This document shows positions 41,733 to 56,200 of a stretch of DNA of 64,000 nt, in pieces. The notes under the pieces were generated by a model, which had not been told where the DNA came from, did not search any database, and saw only the letters and a list, made by a program, of their open reading frames with translations. Position 1 is the stretch's first letter. Every line of letters begins with the position of its first letter. Source of the DNA: Volvox africanus (Eukaryota > Chlorophyta > Chlorophyceae > Chlamydomonadales > Volvocaceae); the NCBI GenBank assembly GCA_030268105.1, contig BSDZ01000011.1:3745001-3809000 (forward strand), given 5' to 3'. The position numbers and the translations under genes are program-made.

Positions 41733-43411
41733 TAGCAGCCGCAGGAAGGGAAAAAGTTGTTGCAACAGTACATTAATTGTTGTGATTTTCCTCGGACGTC
41801 GATTCCCACGGTGGATATCTCCACCGGGGAATCGGCGGCAGCAGATCTAGGAACTCAAAGGTTGTGCAGCCGACAAGGAAACGTGCCCCCAGCCGATGGG
41901 CGGCCTGCGCATTGTCGTGCGCCCGTGTATTACAGATGGGTCTTGCATGAGTGGCTGTCCTGGTAAGGCAGCCATATACACATGAACACACGTTTTTCCT
42001 CGGGTAGCAGTTGATAGTTGACAGATATAAACTTGGTGCTGTCGGCGTGCTCTTGGGGGTAGATGAAAGCAATCAGGTCGAGGACATTTTACGTATGTAC
42101 GGTGCAACATGGGAAATACATGGCCGGACAACTGTGTGACTGACGTTAGGCCCATTTAACGTGCGCCCAAGGGTGTTGGGAGCTTGGGGCGTTCAGCTCT
42201 ATCTATTCAGCTCTATCATTTAACGGCTGACGCAATGTGTCGTTGGGGACTTTGTATGTTGTATTTACAGTGTGGGATGGGAGGCCCCTGGGCTCGAGGT
42301 GAAGCTGGTTACATGATGGGACCGACGGAAGCTACGGAAGCTGTGGCCCTCTCTTAACCGCGGGCTGCGTCATGTTTTTTCGTCTTCCTTTGCCTTCCCA
42401 TTGAATCGGGTCCTATCGGAATCCCCGACTTGGATAAGCGTGTGGTGTCGACATGGACTACATCCATTTTCGTTCTACCCGATCACAAGCTGAGCAGGTG
42501 GCGCACTTTGATATCGTTACGACACGAAGTGAAACAGGCCTGTGTTCGTCCCGGGCCTCCTGGAGGCCATCATCAGTCCCGCATCAGTTAAGGAATGAAA
42601 GGAAGTAAAGGTTTGCTTCGATTGCGCATCTGTCCGAATTCTTCTGGGATCACCATGCAGGTTCATGCGTTGCCACGCGCCAGGAGGAGGTCCAGTCCGA
42701 TGGATGATAAATTGAGCCGCCGGCTGGATGGAAACCCGGGTCAGGAGATCAAGATAAAGGGGACAGGATAGATTTTGAATTTGAACTCACACAGCCAGGC
42801 CGCCACACAGTGCCTTGGTGGCGTGTTCGGCACGAAGTGAAAGGGTTCAGTGTATGGCCGTCCTGAGCTTTTACTATGGGTCTTCCCTGGTTTCCCGGTT
42901 TGGCGGTTCCGTGGCGGTTCCAAGTTGCTTTCAGGGTTTTGCGCGAGCTACGTAGTGCCGGGAATGCGCGTAACGCCGACTTCGCCTCCACTTCCGCCCC
43001 GTTCAACTATGTCATAGCACTGCTGCACTGCGTTGACACCGAGCTAGTCCGGCCACGGCCAGTGACGAACAGTTATCTGGACAGCTTAGCAGAGCTATGA
43101 CTTCGGAGGGCCATGTATATATGTATGAAATGTATATCCAAATGTATGTTACCAGCAGTTACCAGCGGTCATGAAATTCGTTAGTGAAGCCCGTACAGAG
43201 TCTGACCTCAGCCAAACCACGACCGAATACCTATTTGGACAACAATACAAACCACATATGCACGCATACACATCACACGCATACACCTCATGTTCCCGAT
43301 TCCCGCACAGCACTTATAGTGTGCAGCGGGCGTGCCGGCTAAGATAAGTGGTACCGAATTTCTCGGTACGATGATAAAGATGCTTCAGTGAAAATGCATT
43401 ACCCCTCCTGC

Positions 43412-43437
43412 AGTGCAGTGCAGTGCAGTGCAGTGCA
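43412..43437. repeat. (GCAGT)n pentanucleotide repeat
   Basis: About five tandem GCAGT units in the intergenic tract. Confidence 0.8.
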
Positions 43438-43496
43438 CGCGAATGACTAGCTGGGATCCCCCTTCGGGCACCCCGCAATGCCATTAAGCTTTCAAA

Positions 43497-43501
43497 TTAC
43501 A
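43497..43501 (-). terminator. Polyadenylation signal TGTAA for the CFAP81 gene
   Basis: TTACA on the plus strand is TGTAA on the minus strand. It lies about 740 bases past the CFAP81 stop codon at 44244-44246. Confidence 0.4.
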
Positions 43502-44243
43502 TTCCCCTCAAGACCATCGCTGCCACCCCATCACTACGACCACCGCCACCATTATTCCACATCCACCATCGCCACCATCGCCACACCCATACCCACTCCC
43601 ATGCCGTCCACCACCACCCTCCCACTGCGCTATCCGCTTACGTTCCCCATCATGAACCCCGACCCTAAATTGCGAAATGCCCGAGGGGCCCAAGCCCTTG
43701 TGGACCTCACGCATTATCTCGTGCGCAAACCGCATGCACCCCAACCCCCAAGTCCGTCCTCTCCCTCCCCAGCCATTCCCTGCATTCCCTCCCCTGCATG
43801 AATCTTCATCAGGATGAGATGCCGTCATCTCAAGCCCGGCAGACACGTGGAAGCGTTCTAACCAGCAAACATCCATCACATGGTTAAGAGTCAACACCGA
43901 CCGAATTATCTAATAAACGGTATCAAAACCAAGTCTTTACCAGCTCAAGATCTGCAGGAAACCCCTTGGGAAGCTCCTTTGCCCTTGATACCCGCGACCT
44001 ACTCTACCGAGTGCCGGTTTCACCATGAATCCTGGACCCCAGGCCAGGCCCAGTCATGACCCCACAGAGCCCAGCCGTTGTCCATAAATCCGTGTGCTGA
44101 TGGGATCCACGTGTTCAACTGAAAAGTGTATCCCGGAAGTACCGGAACCTTCACACAAGCTCACACCGCCGCCGCTGCGACTGACACTGCCGCTGACGCT
44201 GACGCTGACGATGGCGGTGGCGGTGGTGGCTCCAGACCTACTT

Positions 44244-47200
44244 TTAAATCACATAGAGCTTGCCCTTGTGCTCGTCAGTTTCCTCAACACTACCAACGCC
44301 GTCGATTTCCACACTGCATTCCTTACCCCTTAGTACAGCAAAGATGAGCTCGCCATCGTACGATTCCGGCTCCGTCGGCGCAAACAAGATGCTGATGGTT
44401 TGTGTGTGCGGCAGCCGGAGGCCCCGCCCCGGAAGCACGCCACTCGCGGGCCTTACAATGTACGGCCCAATGCGCGCCTCGGCTATAATACCTGTAACAC
44501 CAACGCCGGAGGCTGACGGCTTGGGCGGTGGTGGAGGTACACGGTCCGCCGTTCCAGTGCGCGCCAGCGTCTGTCCTGCAGCCGCCAACGTGGCGGAGGT
44601 GCTGGCGGAGGCCTGCAGTACGGGTGCCGCTGGTGCAGTCCCCGCCGGGCGATTTGACGAAGTCTGCGAGCTGGACCTGCTTTGCCCCGGGCTGCCCTCG
44701 GTCGCAGTACCGGGGGCTGCGCCAGCGGTGCTGCTGCGCGCAGATTGCATCGTCGGCAACGGCATGCCGCCAGTTCCAGTCGACGGGGCGGTGCCAGGGG
44801 CGGCAGCTGCCGCCGCCGCCTCGGCCTGCGCACTGACACTGGCCGCCGCACCGGCGCCAGGCAGCGTGGGAAAGCGCGGCTTAACGCCCTCCACGGTGAC
44901 CGCCCACGCGGCGTCGACGTTGGTGGAATTGGACAGCTCCACGAGCAACTCTTTCGGAGACTGCAGGTGCACATTGCCAAAATTGAGGCGGCGAGGTTTC
45001 ACTTCTAGCCGGGGGTGCAGCATTTCAGCCACCAACGGCAGACTTTGGCTGTCCCCATTGGCGAAGCTGATGGACAGTGCGCCGGTGTTCTTGTAGTCGG
45101 TAGTCGTCTCCACAACGCGCTGACGAGCCTGTAGTTCATCAGGGTGGCGGCGTACGCAGCGGGGCATAAGCAGGAGAGGCAAAGGCAAAGGGAGCAACTT
45201 GGAAACAGGATTGAAGATCCGGGGCTCCCGGTAGGGCCGTCTGCTGCTCCGAGGAAACTATCTGCGAACAGCACCCGCTGCAACGACGCGTTGCAATACG
45301 CTGCACCGCCATAGTGCACTGCCAAGGCGCTTCACCGCACTTCTTGATGTCACGCCTCTCGTGCCCGCGCCTTTCCGTCCTTTTCTACCACCCGGTCCGG
45401 ACAGAGCTATTGTCAGTCCCCTTCCTCCCCGCTGCTGGTACGCAGACGACGTGTTTGCTCTTCCCTTCTCATACTCGCCCGACACCCTGGGAATAAGTAA
45501 CCACACCCTTAGTGGGCTTTGTCTCTGTCTCTTGATGGGCTTCATGAGATGCCATTCCTCGCATCCGTGTCTTCTGCTGGCCCGCTTTACGGAGACATAG
45601 AGGTACCTCTCTACCAAGGGACCAAGCCATGGGACCCCTCCTATCGCCCTGCCCACCGCACCTGCATGGCCGCGAATCGAACTGGCAGCGCCTCCAGATC
45701 TCCTTTCCCAGGCACGTACCGTAGAGTCACGTCCACACTCTCGCGCGGTGGAAGGAATATCTGGCCTCCCTCTGCGGGTAATGCAAGGCGCAGAAGCGCG
45801 GCGGGGCGGGCAACTACAAATACAAGAAGAGATGTGTATTTTTCTAGATTCGACCCGTGAGGATGAGGGGACCGTCAAATGATGAAGTGGGCGTGATTGG
45901 CGGTGTAATATAACGCACGTGACACAACGCGTGTGACTCGTAAACGCCACGTGAGTATGCATGATCATGTCCGTCGCCTCCCGTTAGCCGCTCACCCGTG
46001 GCATTCTTGCCCAGTCGCCCCGTCGCTGCCGCTGGGCCCAGCAGCGTGCTGGTCCCCTTGTAGATGACGGGCTCCTGTGGCACTGAGGGCACTGCCGAGA
46101 CCAGGTCCCAGGGCCCTTCCACATCCATGCTGAACACCTGTGGAATGAGATTTCGGGGTGTAAGGCTATTGCTTATAAGGGAACCTTATCCAAACGGAAC
46201 TTCTGCTCCCCCTGCTCCTCTAGAATCCAGCCCACCCGTTATACACTCTATCACCACCACCAACACAACGGCAACCGCCACGACCACCACCACAACCACA
46301 ACCAACCCCATGATGACACCACCAACACCACCACCAACAGAATTAAGACTAGCAACACCAAAGGTCTGATTTCCTGGGACGCGTTGCGCCCCCTTCCTAT
46401 TGCCACAACTTATACTAGCCTGCGGGCAGTCCTGAGTGTTGCTCAGGGTGATGGAGTGCACAAAGCTGGGGTGGGTGGCCGGCTGATGAATGGAAGCCAC
46501 GCTCCAGCTCAGCTCTGACAAACCATCCGGCTCTAACCGCGCTGACATCGCAGCGGCGGTCAGGTCCACACGTAATGGCTGCAGCGGCGTCGGTGGGGCG
46601 CCGGCGTGGGGATGGAATGTCCCGGAGACCATTGCGCCGATCCCATCAGCTGCGTCACCGGTAGGCCACACACGCAGCGTTACCGGCGCGTCCTCCGCGT
46701 CGCTAAACACTCGGCAGGTGCCGTGAAGGTAACCGGCGTAGCCGCGGGGCTGGGGACTGGAGAAAGATACGGTAAAGGCAGCCGAGCCGCCGCCGCGGAT
46801 GACCGTCTCCCTCGGCTCCACGATGAAAGGACCCTCTTCCAGAGGGACAGGATCCGCGTGGCGCGTCGCGGTGACGCGTACGATTCCCTGTCGCTCGTCG
46901 GCGGTGAGGGATACATTGAATAGCTTGAACTGCGCGCGGGTGTCACGCAGGCGCCCATGGCCCCCCCAGAGGCTGTCCAGGTGGCCCGTGCCGCCGGCGC
47001 CGACGTCGGTAGTGGGTGGGAAGGCCGCCAAGTCGATGTACTCGCGGAAGCGGCGAAGCTCCCATGCCAGGTGCATATCTGTCAGGAGGATCAGGACGCA
47101 AAACTCTATTATTTTGGCACCCAGCATGTTCAGCTAGACGCATTATGGCCGTACAAAAGGAATATGGTTTGTTAGTCCACTCAGCGTCGGACTTTCCAAA

Positions 47201-50200
47201 CGCAGAAATTTCCGTTTTCATCAGAAGGGAACAAGTCAGGGCAACGCAAGAAGTAACGGACGGAAAAAAGACCTGAAGAAGATCTTGTGTTTTGCCGTTG
47301 CGATACTGTGGGTAGCCACAGACAAGTGTGTCCAACTACGGGGACAGCAGAACTGCTGCAGCGCGGGGAGGTAAGGATGGCTGAAAGTACCTGGAGAAGA
47401 GACTGGTTTAAGGGAAGGGCGAATAAAAAAATGGAGCGTGGAATCCATGTACACTGGGGAGAAGCGGACATGAGCAGGGCTGACAGCGGCAGCCGGTTAC
47501 AGCTGCCTCCCTTCTCCACTTCCTCCGTTTCTTCCCCCTGCACTTCCTCATCCGGTTCCTCCACGTCCACTTCCTCCTCATTCTCTTCCTCACCCAACGA
47601 TCCGGTGTTGAAGACGTGGAACGTTCGGGACTGCTCCACACCCAGTGGCACATGGCCCCACGACAGCGCCGTGCGCCAGGTGGCCTTGTCCCTGAGGCCC
47701 CGCACAAGCACCCGCTCGCGCTGCACGACAAGCGGCGTACCAGCCACTCCCACCAGCACGGGTATATCGTGTGTGGGAAGATCGCCGACCTGCGGAGAAA
47801 GAGGCGGTTGGGTTCGGGGGACGCGGAGTGGGCTCGAGTGCGGTGGAAATTGACAACGGCAGACCGATCACGAGCTCTGGGAGTCGGTGCCAAGGTGGGT
47901 TGGAGACATGGATCATGATAACATGAAGGGCCGCTGTACATTGCGCACGTTTGGGGCTTTCACTCTAGTAATCCTAGCGCCACCAGCGTGGCCCAATAAG
48001 CGGTCAGTTCTCTAAGCTGCTCCCGCCCTCCGTCCCTTATCCTGGCATTGCCCCTGTCACTATCACCCCGACTGTTGATTTCGCTAGGATTGGCACTCGG
48101 GAAGAGGCACGGTTACTGGCAGGTGGGCGCACACCGTCTGACCTGTCTTAGCAGGCAAACCAGACATGCCGCGGACTACAAATACTTTGTTTCTCTAATT
48201 GTTTGTTATTCTACTCTAGCAACTCTACACTGCTAGTGCATTCCTTTATTGTAATATTATATCAATACATCCGCGTCGGATCTGTCATCCAATCAAAAGG
48301 TTATGAGCTATTTGTATGTCGTGTTTCATTCCCACCTTGACGTGCAGCATGTCCATGTACGCCCCACACATATCGTTGAAGCAGGTGATTGCCAGCACCT
48401 TCCGGCTCCAGGGAGCCAGAGTGGTCTCCGGGGGCAGCACCGACACGGCCAAACCCTTGTTCCCCAGGGCCTGGGCAAGGGAGGAGGGAGAGGTGCGAAA
48501 CGAATATAACATGTTATAGAAATAGCCGGAGGGACTTTGCAATCCAAAATATGACAACAGTGGTGACGAAGGGGAGGTGGTAGAGCCATGCAGCATGTAG
48601 GTGTAGAGTGGGCATGCCAATCAGCATGCGGCGACGACGCTGCAGGATGGCCGAGAGCATTTGATTACTGAGTTTATATCAACGCACCTGCTCGGCTTCC
48701 TCCTGTAACCGCCGATTCGACATCATTTCGTTGCCCTTGTTGGAGCGGAAGGGCGACGTCTTCTCCGCCTCGTTGTTGAGCTTTATAGGCGTGTACTTGG
48801 AGGTACGGATCCTGGGGACTGCATGGGCAGCAACAGCAGCAAGCAGCAGCAAGCAGCAGCAACAGCGTAGAAGAACAGTACATATTTCTTTCATTCTGTA
48901 TCATCATCGGTATCATCATCCTGAAACATGTTCTGCCTCTGCCTCTATCTTGGTCGTAATTGAGGTTATAAAATTCAAAACACCGGAACGTGGGGCATAC
49001 CTCTACATTGATCTTAATCCTAGAATGGTCCTCTGGTTGCAGTGAAGCATATTTTATTTAAAAAAAGGTATTCACTCACCTGTATCCTTCAGCGAAATGG
49101 CCTCCGATTCCGCTGACAGGTACGACGCGTCACGCTGCCTGTTGGTGCTGCCACCGCCGGCGTCCGATTTGCTGCTGCTGCGTTTCTTCATAAACTTCGA
49201 TGCGTCTTCCACGCCGAATCGGTCCAGCCACGTGCGTATGCTGGTATGCATTGCTGTGCGATTTGTCAGCACCAGATACATCTGCCGTGTTTCGCCTAAC
49301 GGCACAGCCTTGCCGAAGTCCGCCACAAGATGCCGCTGTGGCGTCGGCGGGGGCCAGGTCCGTGGCACGGGGCCGTCGAACGTTAGCCGCTGTTGGCTGC
49401 CGCCCCGGCTGGCGGCCACATCGCCGCCAGACACAGTGGTGCTGGCGGCGGCGCCGGAGGCGATTCGCGCCAGGACCTCCGGCGGCAGGTGGGCCGATCC
49501 CTGGAGCAATCCCACGTCCAGCTCCAATCGGCCTTTGCGGCCACGTCGGAAGAACGACGCCGGCAGTGGCGCCGTCGCCTGCCGCGAAAAGTATATGCCG
49601 CCACTAAGGCTTGCTTCGCCGGAGCTGGCGCCAGAAGCTTCCACGCCCATGGGGATGGGAATAGCCCCTGCCGCCGGGGACCCAACTGTCTCGAGCCCGC
49701 CCATCTCCTCGTATTCCTCCTGGGTCAGTAAGTCGTATGTCACGTCCAAACTGTGGATCGCAGACATGACGCGGAAACCCAGTGGCTGCGGCGCACCACC
49801 CAGCTCGCAGACCCCGTACATAACGGACTGTCCAATCGCCCGTGGTGTGTAGCGAACCTGCGGCACGTAAAGTGAGGTGATTGAGTGCAAGACAGCAATC
49901 AAGCTTTCCAGCTCTCTTTGGACGAACGTTTATCGCACACTATTTTACCTTACTCATAAGCTAGTCGCGTACACTTCCCCATCCCTCATCCTTCGTTCCT
50001 CATACCCTCACTTACCTGTAGCTCCACCTCCTCCCCGGGAGCCAGCTGCCCTTTCTCCGGCTTTACGCGCAACTCCGCCAACGCTCCATCCGGCTCATCT
50101 GCACTCTCGCTGCTCCATCGGAACTCCAACGGCAGTAAACTCAGGTTGCGCATTATCAGCAGCTGACGGACCTGCACACCCACGAAGGTGATGCCCAGGT

Positions 50201-53200
50201 CCAGCACAGGGCGGTCTATCACGCACTTGGGCGTTACCACGCACACGAAGGCCTCGATGCATTCCATGTGCCCCACACCCGCCCCGGAGCGCAGCTGTAC
50301 GATGGAGCGACTACGACCGTCCGTCAAGCCGTGCACTGTGACCCGCACACTGAGGTCCTCCCCAGGGCCTAGCACGCCGCTGCTCGGCTCGAACGTCATG
50401 TGCGTGCCATTGGGCAGTGCCTCCGTGTCTGCACCGACGCCGTCAGCGAACTTAGCACTGTGCGCCGCAGCGAACATCGCACGCCTTCCTTTGATCGAAG
50501 GCTGGCGAGGTTGCGGCCGCGCCTGTGTCTGGGAGTAGGGATCATGGAAGTAGCTGTTGCGTTGGGGTTGTGCCCGGGACAGGCCCTGTGTTCTAGTCTT
50601 CATCTCCCCGGTCTCAGCTGCGCCCTGTTCCTCCTCTCCATCTTCCGCATCGTCGTTGTCCTCTTCTTCGAGCGCTGTTATGGCGGCTGCCGCCGCTACA
50701 GGGTCTAACATGCGACTAGACTGCATCAGCTGTGCACGCAGTAGTTTGGCCTTCTCCTGCACTTATGCCATATACCGAAACCGGAGGGAGTTCATATAGG
50801 CGTTTAGAAAGCCGCGAACCAACGTCCCAAACGATGCCCAACCCGGGCAAAACCGGGGAGGCGAAAACCAGTCTTAGGGCAAGAATACCGTACAAATAGT
50901 ATCCTATGGAGCAAATAAGTGCACATTTGATAGGAGCGTGATGGGGGTAAGCATCATTCCTTTCACATCCCCTCCGGATAAATGAGGTTGATTTCATCTG
51001 CTCATGGAATTGCCCCAGCTCTTGGGAAATCCCCGTCTCAGCTTCCTGCCATGTTGTTCCTCACCGTTGCAAGTACGGCCGGCGTCAGCTCCCGCAGACT
51101 CCACGGCGTCGCGCTGGTGGCACTGCGGTTACGGATTACCAGCGCCCGCTCAGCGCAGCCTCCCAGCCGCACCAACCCGAAGTCCAACCTCGAAGCCATC
51201 AGAGACGCGTTCGTGGTGCCAACGTGCGCTCGCACCTCAAGTGGCACGGGCGGACCGTGGCCATGTTCCACCTCCACCACCACTCGCGCCCGTAAGTCAC
51301 CCGGGAGCTCGGGTGCGGTGACGATGACGTCCATGGCGGCAGTCCCAAGAGCGGGCACGGTGAGAGTCGGGGGCTGGATGGTGATACTAGGGCTGTCGGC
51401 TGCGGAGGGGTTGAGGGAAAAGGGACTTGAGGAATCGGGACACGAGAATGGAAGGTTGAGGGGTGGACGATGGGCCTTATCTGAAGGATGGAGACGGGGG
51501 GGCTATGATGGTGTGTTGGTGCCGTAGGACGTAGGCAGCGGCAACTGCGTTAAGTGATGAATGAGGATTTATGGAGCTGCACGTGTATGAAGGTGAGAGC
51601 AAATTAGGGAGGTAGGGGTAACATGTACCATACATGTGGAGAAGACGATGAAGTCCAAACCGGCACATGCACATGCATTTTCTAGTTGGTGGTGCTCTTG
51701 CCCCTGCCGCCTTGACACAACCCAGGCAGCCAACATTCTTTGCGCTCGAATCGGGTATGTTACCTCCGCGTCGCCACTTACACTTGGGCGGGAATTTGAA
51801 ATCCGCTTCGGACGCCGCTTTAACACGCCGATATTATTTTTCTCCAACAAGGAATTTAATACAGATTATTAGGTTATCTTCCCTACATCTCCGTGAATTT
51901 CCACATGCGCACCTGTCGCGTGTACTTCCACCGGTCCTCGTGTGGGATTCCGCAGCACTACCTTCCGCACGGCCCTCTGTCGTGGCATGAGCGTGCCGGG
52001 AAGGGAAAGCAGCCGTGGGACCGCCTCCAGCTGCACCAGGCAGCCCAGCCCTTCCAGCCCCACCTCCGCCACGAGCACGTCACACTGTGCCGCGGCGGCC
52101 AGCGCCGCGTGCGAGCTGCCCGTTCCATTTCCAGAGCCTCGCAACATGGAGCCATCCACGGCGGCAATTGGGGTGCGGTCAACTCGCAACTGAGCCCAGC
52201 GCTCGTAACTGCGGCAGGACAGCGAAGAAGGGAAAGTGCGGAAGCAGGTTGCGAATCGAGTGACCCAAGAGAGAGGGAATGCGTGTGTGTATGTAATGCA
52301 AAGGAGAATACAGGAGGGGCGAAAAAATGCGTGTAGGATGATGTAGACGGTCCCATGAATCCCCAGGAAGGGCGACGGGGTTGGCAGACACAGGATGCAT
52401 TCCAAAAATTGTAAGGAGGAACGAGTGGCGACTGGCGGCATGAGCAGGTCACGACGAGGAAAGAGACCCGGGCGGAGATCCCCGAACATAAGGCTAACCC
52501 CATGAATCTGTCACGCCTCTCGCACCCTCAAACGAGACCCTTCTTGCCACCCTAGTTAGCTTGCAATGCCCTCCTTATCCCAATGAGGCATCCCCTGTCC
52601 GCGACCCGCAGCCCGCATCCCACTACCACCGTTGCAATCTGCCACCCTCCGCATACAGCAGCAGCCGTGAGCCCGTGACAAGTCTCACCGTTGGCAGGAT
52701 GGCGGCGTGAAGGTGAACTGGAACTCCATCACCTCACCCGGCTGCAGCACACCCCGCTCCGGAACCACCGAGAATACGTTCTCAATCACCGCGCCCAGCG
52801 CCAGCGGGTCGGGCCCGTGTGCGCCGCTGCCGCTGATGATGCCCCACGGTGTACCCGCAGCCTCTGCACCCGGTAGCAAAAGCGGCCGCGTAGGCGACAC
52901 CGACTGCAAGCCGGGTGACGGCGCGGCACCGACGATGGCGGCGGCAGGGGCGGTGGCAGGAGCGGCGCCGCCAGCGGAGCCGCTGCCGCTGCGTGACGTC
53001 CGGGAAGTCTTGGATTGCTGCCGCTGCATTTGCGGCTGCCCCGATTGGGTTCTCCAGGGCGGATCACGCCGCGGACTGCCGCCTCGCATGGATTTATTAT
53101 CCACGAGCAGCACGTGGCCGTCGTCGTCCTGCTCCTCGTCGTACTGCTGCTCCGTCTGAAGCGGCTCGTTGGCGCGGCGTTTGTGCTGCACTTGTGGGTA

Positions 53201-56200
53201 TCTATTCGGAGGGTTGACAAGGAAAAAAGAATCTCAAGGCATTGCTTTTGTGGAGGATCCAACAAACAACGGGTTATCAACGGACTACGAACGTGGTCAC
53301 CATAACCGAGGGCAGCCAAAGCACAGGGTCTCGAGTCCGACTGGGCCATGAGAGATTCTGGGATATGGGGCTGTATAAAGTGTTGCAGGTATGTCAAACA
53401 GTTTAAACAACGATGCACGGGGACCCACGGGCCCCGCCCTGCCACGCATCCTTCGATTGCCTATTCCCATTCATCCGAGGAAGTCAGGTACCTGAGCCCC
53501 CGGTTCTCCTTCCAATTTCCCCGCCGCCGCGTTCTCTCTTCCTTCCTGCTTTTCCTTCTCTGATCCGCGTCCACACGCGTCTACGCATCCCCCTGCCCTT
53601 ACCTCCCATGTCCATTGCGGTGGCTTGGCCACCCTACACCTCACGGTTGTAATTTACAGCTTTTGTTAAGGTACTAGGCGTTGCCGGTTTCCTGTGACCG
53701 GGTCTGTTCCTTATCATGCCCTCTCCGCATGGGCATCACTGCTTGTCTTGCTCGTTTGCTGTTCTCACCTGGTGAGGGACCACTCGAACGCGAACGGCAG
53801 CTTGGTAGTGTTGCGCACGGACACGGTCTTGGCAAAGCCTGAGCGCGGCGCCACCTCCCCAAACCACAGCGGCAGGTCCAGCTCGCGCGGCTCCAGCATG
53901 CGGCCGTCCACGGAGTGGAGCAACACGTCCACGGACACGCCGTTGCCCAGGAGTGTGAACGTCTTGACCTGCATTGCGGCGGGAAAGGACGGCGGGTGTG
54001 TGAGAAGGGCTCAGAGGCGTAGAGGCCCGGGGCAGTGGACCCTGGCCGCGAGGCCATTCGTTTCGGAAAATGGAAATGCATAAAAGTGGAGCTGAGGAGG
54101 GCTCTGTGTTACATGTTCAAATGTACAGAGGTTTGAAGTGTTCGTAGCAGGGTGCAGGGGATGTGTTGCCATACCTCCCCACACCTGGCAATTGTCGCAC
54201 ACAATGACCAGCCGTTCGTCGTTGCTGCCCCACTCGATAGGCTCATATGACACATTGATCGCGATCTCCTCATTGGCAGCAATCTCAAAATACAGCGGCC
54301 AGATCTGTGAGGCGGAGGAGGAGAAGAATATCAATGAAGTCATGGAGGTGGATGTGATTAAACTAATAACTTAAAACAAGGGAAACACCTGAGGGTGGGA
54401 GTAGGGACGGGATGTGGTTGTGCATGGCAGCAGCCCAACCGCATACTACCAAAACCTCAAGCATAGCTTCTCAACTCCTTTGTCCAAACTTCAGCCGGGG
54501 CTCTCTTGGCACCTATTTCACATGCCCCCATGCCCCAGCGGACAGCTCCAGGAGAACTCAGAAGATAACCTCTGCACCTGCATCTGTACGTGTACCTCGT
54601 CTACATATATGTTCAAAAGGTCAAATCCGTCCTCCCGCCCGTGTCTCCTGGCCTCCAGAACATCGCTCCGGTCCATCCCACGCCTAAATACGCAACACTC
54701 ATACCTTGAAGGGCCCCATAACGGCGCGGTCCGTGGGGGCATCCTGTAAGCGGAGATGGCGCAATGGGGCCATCAGGCGAAAACGATCTGAGTAAAAATG
54801 GTCTCGGAGGTGCAATCCCTCGTATCCCAAGAGCCCACAATTCATACAGACCGTACAGAGAAATTCACCCCCTCCCCCCCCCGTTGAAGAGGAGAGGTCA
54901 TCGACGAAACATGTGCTACTTCTGGATCTGTTCATCTGCCCAACAGAGTAGGAAGGATTGCCGCAGGAACGCCCACTCCGGAAAGGCCGCTCCGAAACCG
55001 ATACGAGTTGCGAACGTACCTGAGCGAAGTCAGGCCAATCTGCCTCCGGCACGATTCGGAATCGGCCAGGGCCTCCCAGGTTTCTGAAGGCGATTTGCTC
55101 TGTCTTAATGTTTCCGATCACCACCTGACCCATATCGAATTCCTGTGCGAATGAGGAGGATGGCAACAGCAGTGAAATTGGAGAGCTGGAAGCAAGTGCG
55201 GTGTTTTATCTGCGAGTCCCTTCTCCCCCGCACTCACCTCAGGCAGCGTCAGCGACGGCGGCGGCCTCCGCGCCCGCAGCGGCACCGTCAGCCTACGGCC
55301 CGTGGTGTCCAGCGCGAGGGCGTCCTCGTAGTCACCCAGAGAGTCTGGGCAGAAGCGCACCGTCAGCTCGGCCGCCATGCCCGGTGCCAGCAACCCCGCA
55401 TCGCAGGGGAAGCGCGGCAGGGACACATGGAAGTATTGCGAGGCGGGTGGAAAGACGCGCAGAGCCCGCGATACACCGGTCACGTTGCGAACGTGGACCA
55501 GCTTTTCATATGTGTGACCCACCACTGTCGAGGGGTGCGCGGGGTGCGTGGGTATGATTTAGGTCAGGCGAAAGGGGAAAGGGGAGGGGAAGATAGGGGA
55601 AGATCGGATGAGAGAGGCGCGATGGACTGATAGTGGTTATGGTGTGGTGGTGGTGGTGGTGCCGCAACGTTTGGGTACCGCATTAACGAGCGAGGCGTGG
55701 TGGGCTAGAAGGACTGGCGAAGGGTAACCCAAACTTCCCCATTTGTGTGTACGTTATGCGTTCACCGCAAATCGATTTTGGGTGGTGGGGCATTTAGAGA
55801 ACGCGGGAAATAGTGAAAGGAAAGGAGAAACACGTCAACCGAATTCACGTGGACGTCCCCATGGTGTTTCCTGGGACATTACCTGGAACCTTTCCACACT
55901 CCCTCCCCTGCGGGCCAGCGGCCCAGCCGACACTCCCCCCTTTCACACGTCGCATTTTGCTCTCCACAACTGATACAACGGAAGCCTGCAAATCCGCACC
56001 GTAGTCGGTGAAGGTGACCTCCTCGGGTTCTACCACGAAGATGACGTCCTCACGGGAGGTCATGTTGGCCTTAATGGGCGGCGTCACGCCTGTGCGCAGT
56101 TCAGCCCGTGGACCGGCCCAGCGGTGCGTGTCGGGTTTGAGGTCCAGCAAGTTACGTACGGCGGGCGGGAGCGGGTGGCGAGGGTTTCGGAGAAAGGTGA

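Larger units (their letters stand above)
41733..44243. other. Intergenic tract between convergent genes
   Basis: Tail-to-tail spacer between the riboflavin synthase and CFAP81 genes. It contains a (GCAGT)n run at 43412-43437 and CCA/CAC-rich sequence at 43520-43620. No exon is supported. A minus-strand TGTAA at 43497-43501 probably ends the CFAP81 transcript. Confidence 0.45.

Noticed and set aside
44260..45096. Plus-strand frame of 278 codons
   Set aside because: Antisense of the last CFAP81 exon, which contains a clear ASH domain.
49001..49032. 32-base micro-exon in CFAP81
   Set aside because: It has splice-like borders but forces the wrong frame in the following exon. Skipping it and starting the next exon at 48818 keeps the family-conserved frame.
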